DNA of 64,000 bases. Origin: Morinoia aosen. Lineage: Eukaryota > Arthropoda > Malacostraca > Amphipoda > Talitridae. Below the pieces are notes generated by a model. That model made no database searches and was not told the origin of the DNA. It saw only the letters and a list, made by a program, of their open reading frames with translations. A program made the position numbers and the translations under genes. This document shows, piece after piece, positions 45,637 to 58,518 of this stretch. The DNA is taken from NCBI GenBank assembly GCA_030386875.1, contig CM059569.1, positions 41,269,842-41,333,841 on the forward strand, in the 5' to 3' direction. How positions within the stretch are numbered: the first letter of the stretch is position 1; each line of letters opens with the position of its first letter.

Positions 45637-46435
45637 CCCTGGGAGCGCAACACCGTTCGCCTCTCAACCAATGGAAGCCCGCTTCGCCGCATCAATTTTT
45701 GAACCCTTAACTCGTTTTAGTTCTTACTCTTCCTCTATTTTTATAGTTTATTTCAGAGGTGCTGAGGTGCAGGCTCTGCTCGACCGCCAGCGCACGGAAC
45801 CCAAGAGGCGCATAAACTCGTTCCTGTGCGATCCCACGTTTCTTGAACCGTTCGTTTTACAATTTATATCTCCAAGAAAAAAGAATTATTTTTTTTTCTC
45901 CATGAAAAAGAATGGGAGAACGCTAATAATGGGGTGTACTGCATTTCCATCGTTTACTTCTCGTATTTGTTGCGGGGATTTTTTTTAGCTCATAGAGTTG
46001 GTTTGCGACTGAAATCATTGCGCGTGATCAGATTTCATTGTAGTGGAGAATAAACTTTTATATTTCTTAATTCTGAATTATGTATTAAATTATTCGTACT
46101 TGCGCAACACTACCAGCCGCTTAGTGTAGTAAATGGTGGAGAGAGTTCATATGATCCCAACTGGAATCAAGTCTCAAACAGTTCTGAAGCCCGCCTCTCA
46201 AATGTGTCGTGTTCAACTTTAGATCAAACGCAACTTCGACAACGTAATTCGTCACCACAAGTGAGAGAGACAGCGATGCTAAGCAATTCATGAGAAATTC
46301 CATTCAAATTGTAAGTAAATCATAAGTTTCTGAAGATGATATTACGCAGTAATAGATGTGCGTTGAAAACTCAAGTCTCTTTAACGCTTGGTTGTTTCAC
46401 AAGTATTGATAAATTCTATATTTGTTCATTCATGA
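45637..46435. other. Unassigned unique sequence
   Basis: Frames 45671-45988 (plus, 105 codons) and 46121-46303 (minus) lack motifs. Confidence 0.5.
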
Positions 46436-46935
46436 TAATGATAAATAAACGTATAATTCAATATAAATAAATTTCTAATTCAATATTAATAAATTTATAA
46501 GTTGATTTAAATTAATTCATAAATCGAAATAAATAAATTTCTAAATCAATGTAAAGTAATTTCTAAATCAATATAAATAAATTTCTAAATCATTATAAAT
46601 TAATTTCTAAATCATTATATTTATAAATTTCTAAATCAGTATAAATAAATTTCAAAGTCGATATAAATAAATTTTTAGATCAATATATTTATAAATTTTT
46701 AATTTAATGTAAATATATTTCAAATCAATATATTTATAAATTTTCAAATCAATATAAATAAATTTCTGAATGAATGTAAATAAATTTCTAAATCAATATA
46801 TTTCTAAATTTCTAAATCAATATTAATAAATTTTAAAATAAAGTGAATAAATTTCTAAATCAATATTAGTGAATTTTTCAATCAACATAAATGAATTTCC
46901 AAATCAATGATAATAAATTATAGAATATCCCAAAA
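46436..46935. repeat. Degenerate AT-rich minisatellite, about 23-bp unit
   Basis: Repeated 'aatcaatataaataaattt' words followed by 'ctaa', with many substitutions. About 20 copies. Very AT-rich. Confidence 0.88.
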
Positions 46936-47742
46936 GGTGAAATGAACTCAAAATGAACAGTTAGTTGAGTTCAGAGAGCATCACTATTATGCAAAAACCA
47001 GCTTGGTACAAAGAGAAGTCATCAATATTCAACAGCAATCATCAATTTTCAACTAAAATTCAACGCCCTGCTGGTGGGAATTCGTTCCAACTAGCTCATG
47101 AACTATACCCTGCAGAAGATTAATTTCTTTTGACACTTTTTACGGTGAACTTGGAATGTAGCAAAAATACTGTCGGATGCCGTACATAAATGGTAAGTCT
47201 AAAATTGATGGATATTCACACGGTAGTTATTGTAAAACATTAATAGAATTCATTCGTTTGATAGTATGGACGTTTACAGTACAGCGTGATCTCTGACGAT
47301 ACTTTGATAACAGCCCGTGAACGATAGCGCAACTCTGCATGTTGCTTTCACCGCTGAAATGTTCTGGAGGATCCCTGAACAAATTTTTCCAATTTTTCTG
47401 AGCCCTTCGTACTCTTCGGCATTATATGAAAAATTCGTAGTGCACAAAATACAGAAATGTCTAAAAAGACTTATAAAATGTTTTAAGAACTTACCATGCG
47501 TGGCGGTACGAAAACAGCGTCGAGCAAGAAACACAAACAGGAAAGCTCTCAGAGCAGAATTGGCGCGCAGGATTTCGGAGTCAGACACGAAACATCTCTG
47601 ACGCCATGATTTCATTTGATGAACATTGCGAGCCGCTGATACATGAGGTGATGCGAACATCAGGTGATGTGTACAGAGCTCTCAGTACTGTAGCGCTGCT
47701 TAGAGTTACGGGAGATTCCCAGAGGCGGCTTATGCATCAAAG
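46936..47742. other. Unassigned sequence with overlapping frames
   Basis: A 128-codon minus frame (47274-47660) overlaps a 94-codon plus frame (47317-47601). It is among the longest non-repetitive frames in the window, but it contains no recognisable domain and overlaps the start of another open plus frame, so I do not call a gene. Confidence 0.4.
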
Positions 47743-47816
47743 CTACACACACACACACGCACATACACATTCACACACACATACACACACACACACAGCA
47801 CACACACACACACACG
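47743..47816. repeat. CA microsatellite
   Basis: A (ca)n tract with single interruptions such as 'gcacat', 'ttcaca' and 'agcaca'. Confidence 0.95.
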
Positions 47817-47919
47817 CACTCGATGTTCTCCAGAAATTTTCCTTAAAGTCTAGAGCTTTCATCTTTTTATTTTCTGTGAGCTTAAATCGTTGTGGTAAAA
47901 CTTCTTGGGCACGTAACAA

Positions 47920-48352
47920 CTGTTGCTGCAAGTGCTGCAAGAGACATCTGCAGAACAGTCGCTGCAAGTGCTACAAGGCGGAGATTTCTGCAGAACAGTT
48001 GCTGCAAGGGCAGCAAGACAGACACATTTGCAGAACAGTTGCTGCAAGTGCTGTAAGGCGGAGACATCTGCAGAACAGTTGCTGTAAGTGCTGCAAGGCG
48101 GAGACATCTGCAAAACAGTTGCTGCAAGGGCAGCAAGGCAGACACATTTGCAGAACAGTTGCTGCAAGTGCTGCAAGGCGGAGACATCTGCAGAAGAGTT
48201 GCTGCAAGTGCTGCAAAGCGGAGGCATCTGCGAAACAGTTGCTGCATGGGCTGCAAGGCAGACACATTTGTAGAACAGTTGCTGCAAGTGCTGCAAGTCA
48301 GAGATATCTGCAGAACAGTTGCTGCACGTGCTGCAAGGCAGAAATTCACACG
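47920..48352. repeat. Minisatellite, 40-bp unit, about 11 copies
   Basis: Markers 'gagacatctg' (47941), 'gagatttctg' (47981) and 'gacacatttg' (48021) step by 40 bp. Two unit types alternate: 'ctgcaaggcggagacatctg' and 'cagcaaggcagacacatttg', giving an 80-120-bp higher-order pattern. Cys-rich frames on both strands (for example 47606-48529 plus, 47859-48401 minus) derive from it. Confidence 0.93.
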
Positions 48353-48559
48353 CGCGCCAACACTTGCAGCATTGGAGCAGCAGACAAAGAACGCAGCTCA
48401 CGGATTGCGATGACGACGATTACGATTCATTTATTCAGCGAGTCTCATTCAGATTCAGTAATGAGAAGCTCGATATTAAATCCTTATTTCAGATTCATCG
48501 ATTTGCTATTCATTGTGAATGATATTTGAATCTTTAAGTTATTCATCGTGTAGGAACAC

Positions 48560-48770
48560 TCCTCGCGCTTCTTGTGCGCGTCACGTATTTTGGCGCCACA
48601 TATTTTGTTGTCGCGTATTTTGCCACCAAAAATTTGCCGTCGCATATTTTACCGTCACAAATTTTGTTGTCACAAAATTCGGCGCCAAAAATTAAAATTT
48701 TGCCGCAACAAATTTTGACGCCACAAATTTTTGCCACCACAAGTTTCGCCGTCACGCACATTACGTGTGT
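48560..48770. repeat. Degenerate 'attttg.cgtcaca' repeat
   Basis: Words such as 'cgtattttggcgccaca', 'cgtattttgccaccaaa' and 'caaattttgttgtcac' repeat at about 15-17 bp. Similar but weaker wording occurs near 55500-55740. Confidence 0.75.
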
Positions 48771-49205
48771 AGTGGCGTACTGCACACGTGTGCACATTAT
48801 TCGAACATTCATTACGCTCGGAATGTCACGCAGAGCGCAATAATAGAGCAGCAGGTTAAAAAGTGCAAAGAGAAAACTCTTTAAGTCATATCAGTATACT
48901 GTATTTCTTTAAGTTTATCGTTTTTTCTAAATAAATTTGCTACACGTTCTTGGCATAACGAATATCATAGCGAAAATAATATTAATTATTTTCAGGATAA
49001 TGGCTCACAAACTACGAGCTAACTTCTGAGAATTGCTCATCCCGTTATTTAGCTCACACAAAATCAGCAGTTTTGCTATTTTTTTTTTTTAAATTACTTC
49101 GCGGACCATTTAGGAAAAATGAAATTCATCAATTAAATCTTTCTTGTAATTTTTAAGTCATCACATGAAAGTCAATGTACACCATGCGTAGATATCTTTA
49201 GACCC
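48771..49205. other. Unassigned unique sequence
   Basis: Nothing recognisable; a poly-T run lies at about 49080-49090. Confidence 0.5.
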
Positions 49206-51034
49206 TGTATCACACCACAAACACTGAGTTGTATCACACCACAAAAACTGAGTTGTATCACACCACAAACACTGAGTTGTATCACACCACAAACACTGAG
49301 TTGTATCACACCACAAACACTGAGTTGTATCACACCACAAACACTGAGTTGTATCACACCACAAACACTGAGTTGTATCACACCACAAACACTGAGTTGT
49401 ATCACACCACAAACACTGAGTTATATCACACCACAAACACTGAGTTGTATCACACCACAAACACTGAGTTGTATCACACCACAAACACTGAGTTGTATCA
49501 CACCACAAACACTGAGTTGTATCACACCACAAACACTGAGTTGTATCACACCACAAACACTGAGTTGTATCACACCACAAACACTGAGTTGTCTCACACC
49601 ACAAACACTGAGTTGTATAACACCACAAACACTGAGTTGTATCACACCACAAACACTGAGTTGTATCACACCACAAACACTGAGTTGTATCACACCACAA
49701 ACACTGAGTTGTATCACACCACAAACACTGAGTTATATCACACCACAAACACTGAGTTGTATCACACCACAAACACTGAGTTGTATCACACCACAAACAC
49801 TGAGTTGTATCACACCACAAACACTGAGTTGTATCACACCACAAACACTGAGTTGTATCACACCACAAACACTGAGTTGTATCACACCACAAACACTGAG
49901 CTGTATCACACCACAAAACACTGAGTTGTATCACATCACAAACACTGAGTTGTATCACACCACAAAACACTGAGTTGTATCACACCACAAACACAGAGTT
50001 GTATCACACCACAAACACTGAATTGTATCACACCACAAACACTGAGTTGTATCACACCACAAACACTGAGTTGTATCACACCACAAACACTGAGTTGTAT
50101 CACACCACAAACACTGAGTTGTATCACACCACAAACACTGAGTTGTATCACACCACAAACACTGAGTTGTATCACACCACAAACACTGAGTTGTATCACA
50201 CCACAAACACTGAGTTGTATCACACCACAAAACACTGAGTTGTATCGCATCACAAACACTGAGTTGTATCACACCACAAACACTGAGTTGTATCACACCA
50301 CAAACACTGAGTTGTATCACACCACAAACACTGAGTTGCATCACACCACAAACACTGAGTTGTATCACACCACAAACACTGAGTTGTATCACACCACAAA
50401 CACTGAGTTGTATCACACCACAAACACTGAGTTGTATCACACCACAAACACTGAGTTGTATCACACCACAAAACACTGAGTTGTATCACATCACAAACAC
50501 TGAGTTGTATCACACCACAAACACTGAGTTGTATCACACCACAAACACTGAGTTTTATCACACCACAAACACTGAGTTGTATCACACCACACACACTGAG
50601 TTGTATCACACCACAAACACTGAGTTGTATCACACCACAAACAATGAGTTGTATCACACCACAAACACTGAGTTGTATCACACCACAAACACTGAGTTGT
50701 ATCACACCACAAACACTGAGTTGTATCACACCACAAACACTGAGTTGTATCACACCACAAACACTGAGTTGTATCACACCACAAACACTGAGTTGTATTA
50801 CACCACAAACACTGAGTTGTATCACACCACAAACACTGAGTTGTATCACACCACAAACACTGAGTTGTATCACACCACAAACACTGAGTTGTATCACACC
50901 ACAAACACTGAGTTGTATCACACCACAATCACTGAGTTGTATCACACCACAAACACTGAGTTGTATCACACCACAATCACTGAGTTGTACCACACCACAA
51001 ACCTTGAGTTATATCACACCACAAATACCGAGTC
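49206..51034. repeat. Minisatellite, 24-bp unit, about 76 copies
   Basis: The unit is 'ttgtatcacaccacaaacac' plus 'tgag', strikingly uniform. Since 24 is a multiple of 3, the plus frame repeats an 8-residue peptide (YHTTNTEL) and minus frames repeat (QLSVCGVI), giving stop-free frames up to 269 codons. Four 25-bp variants with an extra A ('cacaaaacactgag') near 49913, 49963, 50229 and 50469 break the frame; most are followed by a 'catcac' variant, indicating higher-order units. Confidence 0.97.
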
Positions 51035-51289
51035 GCATTACAAGGAAACTGGGTTCGCTTCTTTTCTCTGAGTGTTAGCAGGCCATGTCGCATTCAGGCC
51101 GCATTATTTGGCACACCTGAGCAGGACCTGACCAGCGCACCCAGATCCCTCAATTCAACTAATGGCCGCAGGTGGTGCATTGAGCGATGACTCTATACTG
51201 CCTCACGGCTCTTCTTTAAATAGCAGGGGGAGACACCTAGTTCAGAGTGCTGGGATCTTCCTTGGAAATCTGAGGGCCAAATTTCCTTG
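51035..51289. other. Unassigned unique sequence
   Basis: A short unique spacer between two large, unrelated arrays; no gene. Confidence 0.5.
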
Positions 51290-52600
51290 AGATATGCTGG
51301 GAAATCTTTCTTCGGGATCTGCTAGAAAGTTTCCTTGGGATCTGCTAGAAAGTTTTCTTGGGACCTGCTAGAAAGTTTCCTTGGGATCTGCTAGAAAGTG
51401 TCCTTGGGATCTGCTAGAAAGTTTCATTGGGATCTTCTAGAAAGTTTTCTTGGGATCTGCTAGAAAGTGTCCTGGGGATCTGCTAGAAAGTGTCCTTGGG
51501 ATCTGCTAGAAAGTTTTCTTGGGATCTGCTAGAAAGTTTTCTAGGGATCTGCTAGAAAGTTTCCTTGGGATCTGCTAGAAAGTGTCCTGGGGATCTGCTA
51601 GAAAGTGTCTTTGGGATCTGCTAGAAAGTTTTCTTGGGATCTGCTAGAAAGTTTCCTTAGGATCTGCTAGAAAGTGTCCTGGGGATCTGCTAGAAAGTTT
51701 CCTTGGGATCTGCTAGAAAGTTTCCTGGGGATCTGCTAGAAAGTTTCCTTGGGATCTGCTAGAAAGTTTCCTGGGGATCTGCTAGAAAGTTTCCTTGGGA
51801 TCTGCTAGAAAGTTTTCTTGGGATCTGCTAGAAAGTGTCTATGGGATCTTCTAGAAAGTTTTCTTGGGATCTGCTAGAAAGTTTCCTTGGGATCTGCTAG
51901 AAAGTGTCCTGGGGATCTGCTAGAAAGTTTCCTTGGGATCTGCTAGAAAGTTTCCTGGGGATCTGCTAGAAAGTTTCCTTGGGATCTGCTAGAAAGTTTT
52001 CTTGGGATCTGCTAGAAAGTTTCCTTGGGATCTGCTAGAAAGTTTTCTTGGGATCTGCTAGAAAGTGTCCTGGGGATCTGCTAGAAAGTGTCATGGGGAT
52101 CTGCTAGAAAGTGTCTTTGGGATCTGCTAGAAAGTTTTCTTGGGATCTGCTAGAAAGTTTCCTTGGGATCTGCTAGAAAGTGTCCTGGGGATCTGCTAGA
52201 AAGTTTCCTTGGGATATGCTAGAAAGTTTCCTGGGGATCTGCTTGAAAGTTTCCTTGGGATCTGCTAGAAAGTTTCCTGGGGATCTGCTAGAAAGTTTCC
52301 TTGGGATCTGCTAGAAAGTTTTCTTGGGATCTGCTAGAAAGTTTCCTTGGTATCTGCTAGAAAGTTTTCTTGGGATCTGCTAGAAAGTTTCCTTGGGATC
52401 TGCTAGAAAGTTTCCTGGGGATCTGCTAGAAAGTTTCCTTGGGATCTGCTAGAAAGTTTCCTGGGGATCTGCTAGAAAGTTTCCTGGGGATCTGCTAGAA
52501 AGTTTCCTGGGGATCTGCTAGAAAATTTCTTTTGGACCTGCAAGAAAGTTTCCTTTCGATCCCCTGGGAAAGTTTCCTTTGAATCCACTGGGAAAGTTTT
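51290..52600. repeat. Minisatellite, 23-bp unit, about 55 copies
   Basis: The unit is 'gggatctgctagaaagtttc' plus 'ctt' (51314, 51337, step 23). Variant tails 'gtgtcctgg', 'tttcctgg' and 'ttttcttg' recur in ordered blocks, for example near 51575, 51670, 51900 and 52180. The unit contains TAG in some frames, so no long open frame results. Degenerate copies mark the right edge. Confidence 0.96.
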
Positions 52601-54749
52601 TTTGGGATCTACAGGAGATGTTCGCTGAAAGACCTACAGGGAAATTGCCCCAAGGAAGACTGTCTTACCCAAAAATAGAACAAAATTTATCACCCGCAAA
52701 CTTTTTAGGCGGAAAAATACGAAATAAGACAAAATTTCATCTCCGAAACTTTGAGAGTCGGCAGCTTTTTAGACAATTTCCAGTTTGTTATTTTCCTGTT
52801 TGGCTGTCGACGAGTCTGAAATTATATTCTGTATGACGTTTTCAAAATCCTGTAGTCCCGCATAAATTACATGAAATGAATGCGTTAATTCCCTTTTGTT
52901 ACCCGAAAGCAGCCCAAACTTCTTCGATTTTTATTTTCGTGGCCGAAGAAAAAAAACCACACCGATTCTGTTGTGGTCCCGCACGTAGAGAGAACAACAA
53001 AGCAACGCATTTTGACATCACTTCCAGTAATTCGTAAGTTCAGCATCTCGAATTCTACAAAAACAACAAAAACAACGCATTTCTGGCCTCATTTTCAACG
53101 GATTGTGAGCGCAGCAACTCGAATTCTACTCCGCATCAAAGAAAAAGATATTCTGCTATACTAAAGAACTCGCAATTAATGCAAATCAGTTGGCTGTCCG
53201 AAGGCTTCTTAGGCAAGGCGCGGTTTTTACTTAGCTTAGTTTATTAACACAAAATGCATATTTAAGACAATGTGGCTCAAACTTGTGCCGTTGCAGAGCC
53301 CCCCGACACGCATGTCGCCCAATTTTCGTTTGCTGAAATTAAAAAAGTCCAGGTCTTCTTTGAACAGTTTCTTCCTCAAAAAATGGGCCTATCAGTGAAC
53401 TTCGGGACTGAAAAATGCATTTCAAGTTCTTCAACTCCGCTGGTTTGGATATTACAATTTTTCAGAGGCGTTTAATGGCCACAAAAGACACAAAAGCCAT
53501 TCGCACTCCTAGGGCATTCGAAGGTAAACCTGAAAAGGAAAGGAGAGCACCATTTTAACTGCAGAATTATTTTACGTATCAAGTTTGGACTCACTCACAC
53601 ATTGAGCTTATATTCCCGGACTCTGCACAAAATGGATTTCATTATCCTGTAGCCCTCAGACCGTTTGTTTCTGGGTGGAAGTAAAGAGCGAATGCTCCAT
53701 GCTCGGAAAATTGAACAGCACGTCAAAAATGTCTTAAGTCTAGTGAAGCATTCGTGGAACATTACTTGCATCAGTTCAGAAATTGTCATTCGCACATTCT
53801 GACACACGAAGCACGAAAGGAACTTCGGTTAATTTATTGCAGCTTCAAGTTTTTGCGTTGAACTGCGCCAGTTGCGGAAAATTGTTGAAACTTCGACGGT
53901 TGTGAAGCTGAGTTGTAACGCACGCGGACGTGAAAAGCTCTCAGCAAACTTGTTTCCCTTACAGTCTATGATAAAAATAACTTTCTTTTACATTGAAGAT
54001 TGTCAGTAGTTGAAGAAAGTGATATTATGTTGACTTTATTATTGATGCTAGAAGTTGTTGGGTTGTAGTGTCAATAGTAGAGTACAATTAATTAGGGTCG
54101 TCAAATGAGACACCGTGTCCCGCCCAAGTAACGCTCATGTTTGGTCGATCTTTCTCGAGAGCTACATCGACGATACGCTAACGCTGTGGGAGCTATTTTC
54201 TCTTAAAATTCACGAAGTTCCGCAACTGAGGAAGCGAGCATTATACAACTTGTTTAAGTTAAGAAATAATGCCAAAAAGTTCTGGGATTGGATTTCATTT
54301 AAAATTCTTCGTCTCTTGACCATTCGCAAGAAACGAGGCATCAAGCCCTAATTATCCTTAACTTTTCATTATCTTTCTCCTGATTTAACACATGGGAGGT
54401 TGCTGGGAATTGTTTACTTATTCAAATGAAATTATGGATAAAAGAATGCTCATCGGATGTTGCTCGGGACGACATCACTTCTATGACATTTTCCAGATGC
54501 CAAACCGAACTTGTTCTGATGGAATGTTTTCAAATAATTACACGCACAGTGCTGAGTTGTGAGTTCATCGTCATTTTCTTTGATATCAAATATTGTTCAA
54601 ACATCAGATGAAATTTTAAATGATTTTATCAATTATTATTTGATGAACTCACTATGAAGATCGTCTTTTTTCGGCATAATTATCGAGTGCAGTCCTCAAG
54701 GTCCGTTAGAACTCGTTTCAACTGCCCGTCAGACCAGCGGCCAAAACTC
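52601..54749. other. Unassigned unique sequence
   Basis: No gene recognised in 2.1 kb. A partial duplication 'acaacaaa..acgcatttt/c' occurs near 52993 and 53066. Frames up to 85 codons lack motifs. Confidence 0.5.
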
Positions 54750-55025
54750 ATAAGCATTTTTGTATATGAAGCCTAAAGTGCTCACAATCAAAATATACTC
54801 CTATGGATATTTCATCCGCGTCAAAAAACATAAAAGCAGCTTTATATATAAAGCACTAACTCTTCAAAATAAAAATATATTCTCTTGGATATTTCATAGA
54901 CATCAAACACAAAAACTGTTTTGTGTTCGATACCTAAAGTTTTCACAATGAAATGTAATCTCTTAGATATTTTATCTTCGTCAAACAACACAAAAGCCGT
55001 TCTGTATTTGAAGCGTAAAGTTCAG
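54750..55025. repeat. Tandem repeat, three diverged units of about 93 bp
   Basis: Each unit carries 'gaagcctaaagt'-like, 'tggatatttcat' and 'catcaaac.acaaaa' blocks in order (about 54767, 54860 and 54937). Old low-copy duplication. Confidence 0.7.
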
Positions 55026-56044
55026 CAAAAAATAGCGTCCGAAAAAAGCGTACGAAGTACATGGGAAGCGAGCTCTCCCTGTCACGCACCACAGCCGCAC
55101 ATCACTCGGCCCATTTCTGCTCGTGTTCGGAAGGAACACTTCTTGCCAAGCGTTTGGCCGGAGGCGAGTCGCCGCTTTTTTGAAAGTCTTTCTGCAGTAA
55201 CTGAGATGAGGTGGCCGACTGCAAGAAGCCGAGGTCCCGCCAAGAATTGTGTCGCGCTCAAATCGGTTTTGCTTTCACTTTGGGCAGTGTCGTGGTCTGG
55301 TCATAACTTTACATCTAATATAAACCTTTCAAAATGAAAAACAAGCTAATGTAACATTTTTCGGGTAATGATGACCTAACAACGAAATACTTGGCATCTT
55401 GTGTATTTGTTTATTTAGAAACTCTTTTTTTTAGGTAAGAACTCCTGATTTAAATGCCCTAGAAACAAAGGCTCGATATGTGACCATTTCGCTTCATTCT
55501 GTTCTGGCCAACGCCAATTTCACAGCAATTTGTTCACCTCACGCTACTTTTACGCAACTTAACTTTTAGTCCCGCCTAATTTGCGTCCTGAAGCATTTCC
55601 AACACATCATTTTCTACCCTCGCACTTTTTTTTATATTACGTCACTTTGAGCGAACGCCATTTTTACAAATGGCCGTTTCTGCCCCGCGTCATTTTTGCG
55701 GTGCGCCGCTTTTGGCGCGACCCATCGGCTCGTCTCGGTGCCAAGGCTGCAGGGTAAAGTTATTGTTTCGTTGCAACTTCTTTCCGCGGGAAAAAATCGC
55801 CAAGATCGATGGAGGAAAAGAAGCGAAGAAGTTCCCTGATAAGAGTGCGATTACTCCAACTAAAATTGGTAAAAGTTGTGCCCAGTTCTTGTGCTAGCGA
55901 AGCGCAAAACACGTACCCGGCTGTCCTCATTCGATCTTACTTTATTATATCAGCTCATGTGTATAGAATAACTCGACAGTACGGACTTCGTTCGGGACTA
56001 ATTATTACATTTATTTATAAATATTTTTGATTAAAATTAGCGTG
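55026..56044. other. Unassigned unique sequence
   Basis: The segment 55490-55740 is locally degenerate-repetitive ('cgtcatttttgcg', 'acgccatttttaca') and resembles 48560-48770. No gene. Confidence 0.5.
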
Positions 56045-56272
56045 GTAACAATTTGACCGCAATTTGTTAAACTGAAGTTCAATATTAAACTCCAATTTAA
56101 AGTCAATTGTCGTAGGCAATTTTGAAAATAGCAAACATGAACTGGATCGTGCCTTCATTTAGCATTGATTAAGTATTAATGAAAATTGAGTTTGTGACCA
56201 CTCGTAGGTCAGCAGCATTATGAAAATCCCCTTCGTGGTCACCGGTGGTGCACGTTGCAGTCAAATTTTTAA
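56045..56272 (+). mobile_element. TTAA miniature element (piggyBac-like), copy 4
   Basis: About 228 bp. The left end GTAACAATTTGACCGCAATT is a mutated TTAACACTTTGACCGC. The right end GTTGCAGTCAAATTTTTAA carries TTAA at 56269-56272. Shared body words: 'ctgaagttcaatatt', 'gcaattttgaaaatagcaaa' and 'gtcaccggtggtgcacgttg'. Confidence 0.75.
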
Positions 56273-57045
56273 CACCTGATCCACGGAACGCCCCACAACT
56301 TCGAATGTTCTCACTCGCCTCATCGTTAATGAGCTCATTAAATTTTGGCAGAAATTTTTTTTACTTTCAAAACTTTAAGCGCTTACCGATAAAACGTGGT
56401 ATCCCTGAACTGAACCCTAGTTGTGTTTCCTCCTTTAATTATTTGTAAAATTCAATGCAACTCTTCAGGAGCAACTCGGGTCAGGTAAAGCTCTTGGAAG
56501 TTCCAGGCTAATGTCGGACACCGTAAACAGACTTCTTCTTCTTCATCGTCATCATTTTTTGCCTTCTGTTCGTCCTTTGGAAAACTCTCAGTGATCCGAT
56601 AACCAGCGCTGAGCGGTAAATACGGCCGGGAAATGCTTAGCAGGAATTACCTCCTAATGAAACCTGAGCTTATCTCTCCAGGGGCAAAATCGGGGAGCTC
56701 TTTCATGGGTCCATTCCAATTAGCGTGCGTCTGGAAGCCTGCCAAACCTATTCCTCTGCCACTCGCGTGATTGACAGGACCATCATTTGCTTGAGTTCCT
56801 TTGTATGTTCATCATTTCTGAATGATGATATGGATGCACATTACACGATATTTTCTCTCGGTAATAGTGAAATTTTCACTTTTAGATCAAATCACGCGGT
56901 GCATGTCGACTTTACGAGCTAAAGTTGCAAAATTTGTTGAATTTCAGGCGTTTTTTTTGCGTGTGTCTGACTACAAAGCTGCTCTCGAGCAGCACTTGCA
57001 CGGCTTATCAGATTCAGGGTAATTAACTGGTGGCCAAAAGAGCGT
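56273..57045. other. Unassigned unique sequence
   Basis: No gene recognised; short frames only. Confidence 0.5.
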
Positions 57046-57056
57046 CTACAATGCCG

Positions 57057-57295
57057 ATCCGTTGACTTAAATGAAAAACACATTTCGGCACGTGTGTTTG
57101 ATTTATTGAGATGAATTAGTTAAGAACTCGGTCCTTTCATAGCAAATTTACAGTTTATAACAGTTTTCTCGGCAATTCATTGACTTAAATGCGAAAAAAA
57201 CACATTTCGGCACGTGTATTTAATTTGTTGAACGGAATTAGTTTAAAACTCGGCCTCTGCCATGCAAATTTACAGTTTTTTGCTATTTTCTCGCC
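57057..57295. repeat. Two-copy tandem duplication of about 120 bp
   Basis: Shared order: 'ttgacttaaatg', 'aaacacatttcggcacgtgt', 'gaattagtt', 'aactcgg', 'gcaaatttacagttt', 'ttttctcg'. Units start near 57060 and 57178. Confidence 0.85.
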
Positions 57296-57689
57296 CGCAG
57301 AATACCTAAAGTTGTAACGCTCGACTGCTCAGTTAAAAAATAAATGCTAATATAATTCACCTAAATAAACAGCGTAAATTACCTCATTGCGCCCCCTGAG
57401 CAGCTCGAGTAGCAGAGCTCGGATGCTCCGCTTAATAAACTTATCTTCTGAGGCCATCCGTATAAATGAAATAAGCAGGGCCCCAAATTACGAAAGTCAT
57501 CCCTTTTACACTTTTGACATTAGCGATTTAGGGAGTCTAGTTTGCTCTCTTTATTGTCTGAGTTTGGCAATTAGCACAGAGGCTGAGCTTCAAAGTCAGC
57601 TTTGTCGACACCGGCGTGCCTGAGTTGACTCCAGCCAGGACGAATTGGGGTAAAAAATGCCCGTTTTTACTTCGTTCTTCCTAGCACTT

Positions 57690-58110
57690 GAGGGTAGCCG
57701 AGGATCTCTGTATGAGCTCGCTATTTTGTGTAAGAAAAGGGAAAATGGCTGAGAAAACGTAAAGTTCTACTTGAAATAAAATATTTAGTGTGTGTAGTTT
57801 TAGCTCTAGTGCTTGGAAAATTGTCTGGTACCCGAAAATCTCTATATGACATATTACTCTATAGCAGATATTTTTTGTAAAAAAAGAGAAAATGGCAGAA
57901 AAACGTAAAGCATTACTGGAAATGAAATATTTGATATAAGTAGTTCGAACTCTAATGCTTAGATAGTTGTCTGAGATTACTAGAAAAAAACAAATTCACT
58001 GGGAAGAAAAGACTTTAATTAAACAAAGATTAACAAATTCACTGGGAAACAAAGGTTTTGATTAGATAAAGATTAAAATATTCAATGGGAAACAAAGATT
58101 TTAATTAGAC
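57690..58110. repeat. Old tandem duplications (about 140 bp, then about 45 bp)
   Basis: 57695-57830 and 57835-57975 share 'aaaatctctatatgac'-like, 'gagaaaatgg', 'gaaaaacgtaaag', 'gaaataaaatattt' and 'ttgtctg'. Next, 57990-58110 repeats 'ttcactgggaaacaaag' and 'ttaattaga' about three times. Confidence 0.65.
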
Positions 58111-58518
58111 AATGACTTAGATGTTTGCAAAGGCGACCATCAAAATGGAAACTTCAATTCAGCATTCAGATTAATGGGAATGAGGTTTATTACCGAAGCA
58201 TAATTCACATGAAATGCTTCTTTCTTACTGAGCAACTACTCACGCTACTCTGGAGATGAGAACTCAGTGCAACATTCTGGTAGCGGACTTTATGAAATTC
58301 AGCCCGTGCGGCGAGACGTGCAATTGCACGAATGCAACTTGTAATAAGACTTGTATAAACAGATGTTCATTTGGTTTTTGTACACTGAAAGGAAAAAGGC
58401 TGATTTTTTAGCTCGATGATTCCATCGCGTAGAAAAGGAACAACAGAAGCCATCAGTTTTAGGACGATAAGCATAACTGGTTTTGTTCTAAACCGTGATC
58501 ATATTGTGTTACGTAAAG
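58111..58518. other. Unassigned unique sequence
   Basis: No gene. The unique start of a 312-codon frame (58416) runs straight into the 16-bp array. Confidence 0.5.

Noticed and set aside
47274-47660. 128-codon minus frame as a gene
   Set aside because: Overlaps an open plus frame, no domain or signal seen, no neighbouring exon evidence.
47606-48529. 307-codon frame, Cys-rich, resembling a secreted repeat protein
   Set aside because: It spans a CA microsatellite and a 40-bp array; the opposite strand is also open and Cys-rich. No signal peptide or non-repeat domain.
49161-49970. 269-codon minus frame and matching plus frames of 8-residue repeats
   Set aside because: A 24-bp unit is a multiple of 3 and stop-free on both strands. 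Several strands and registers are open at once, which argues against a real gene.
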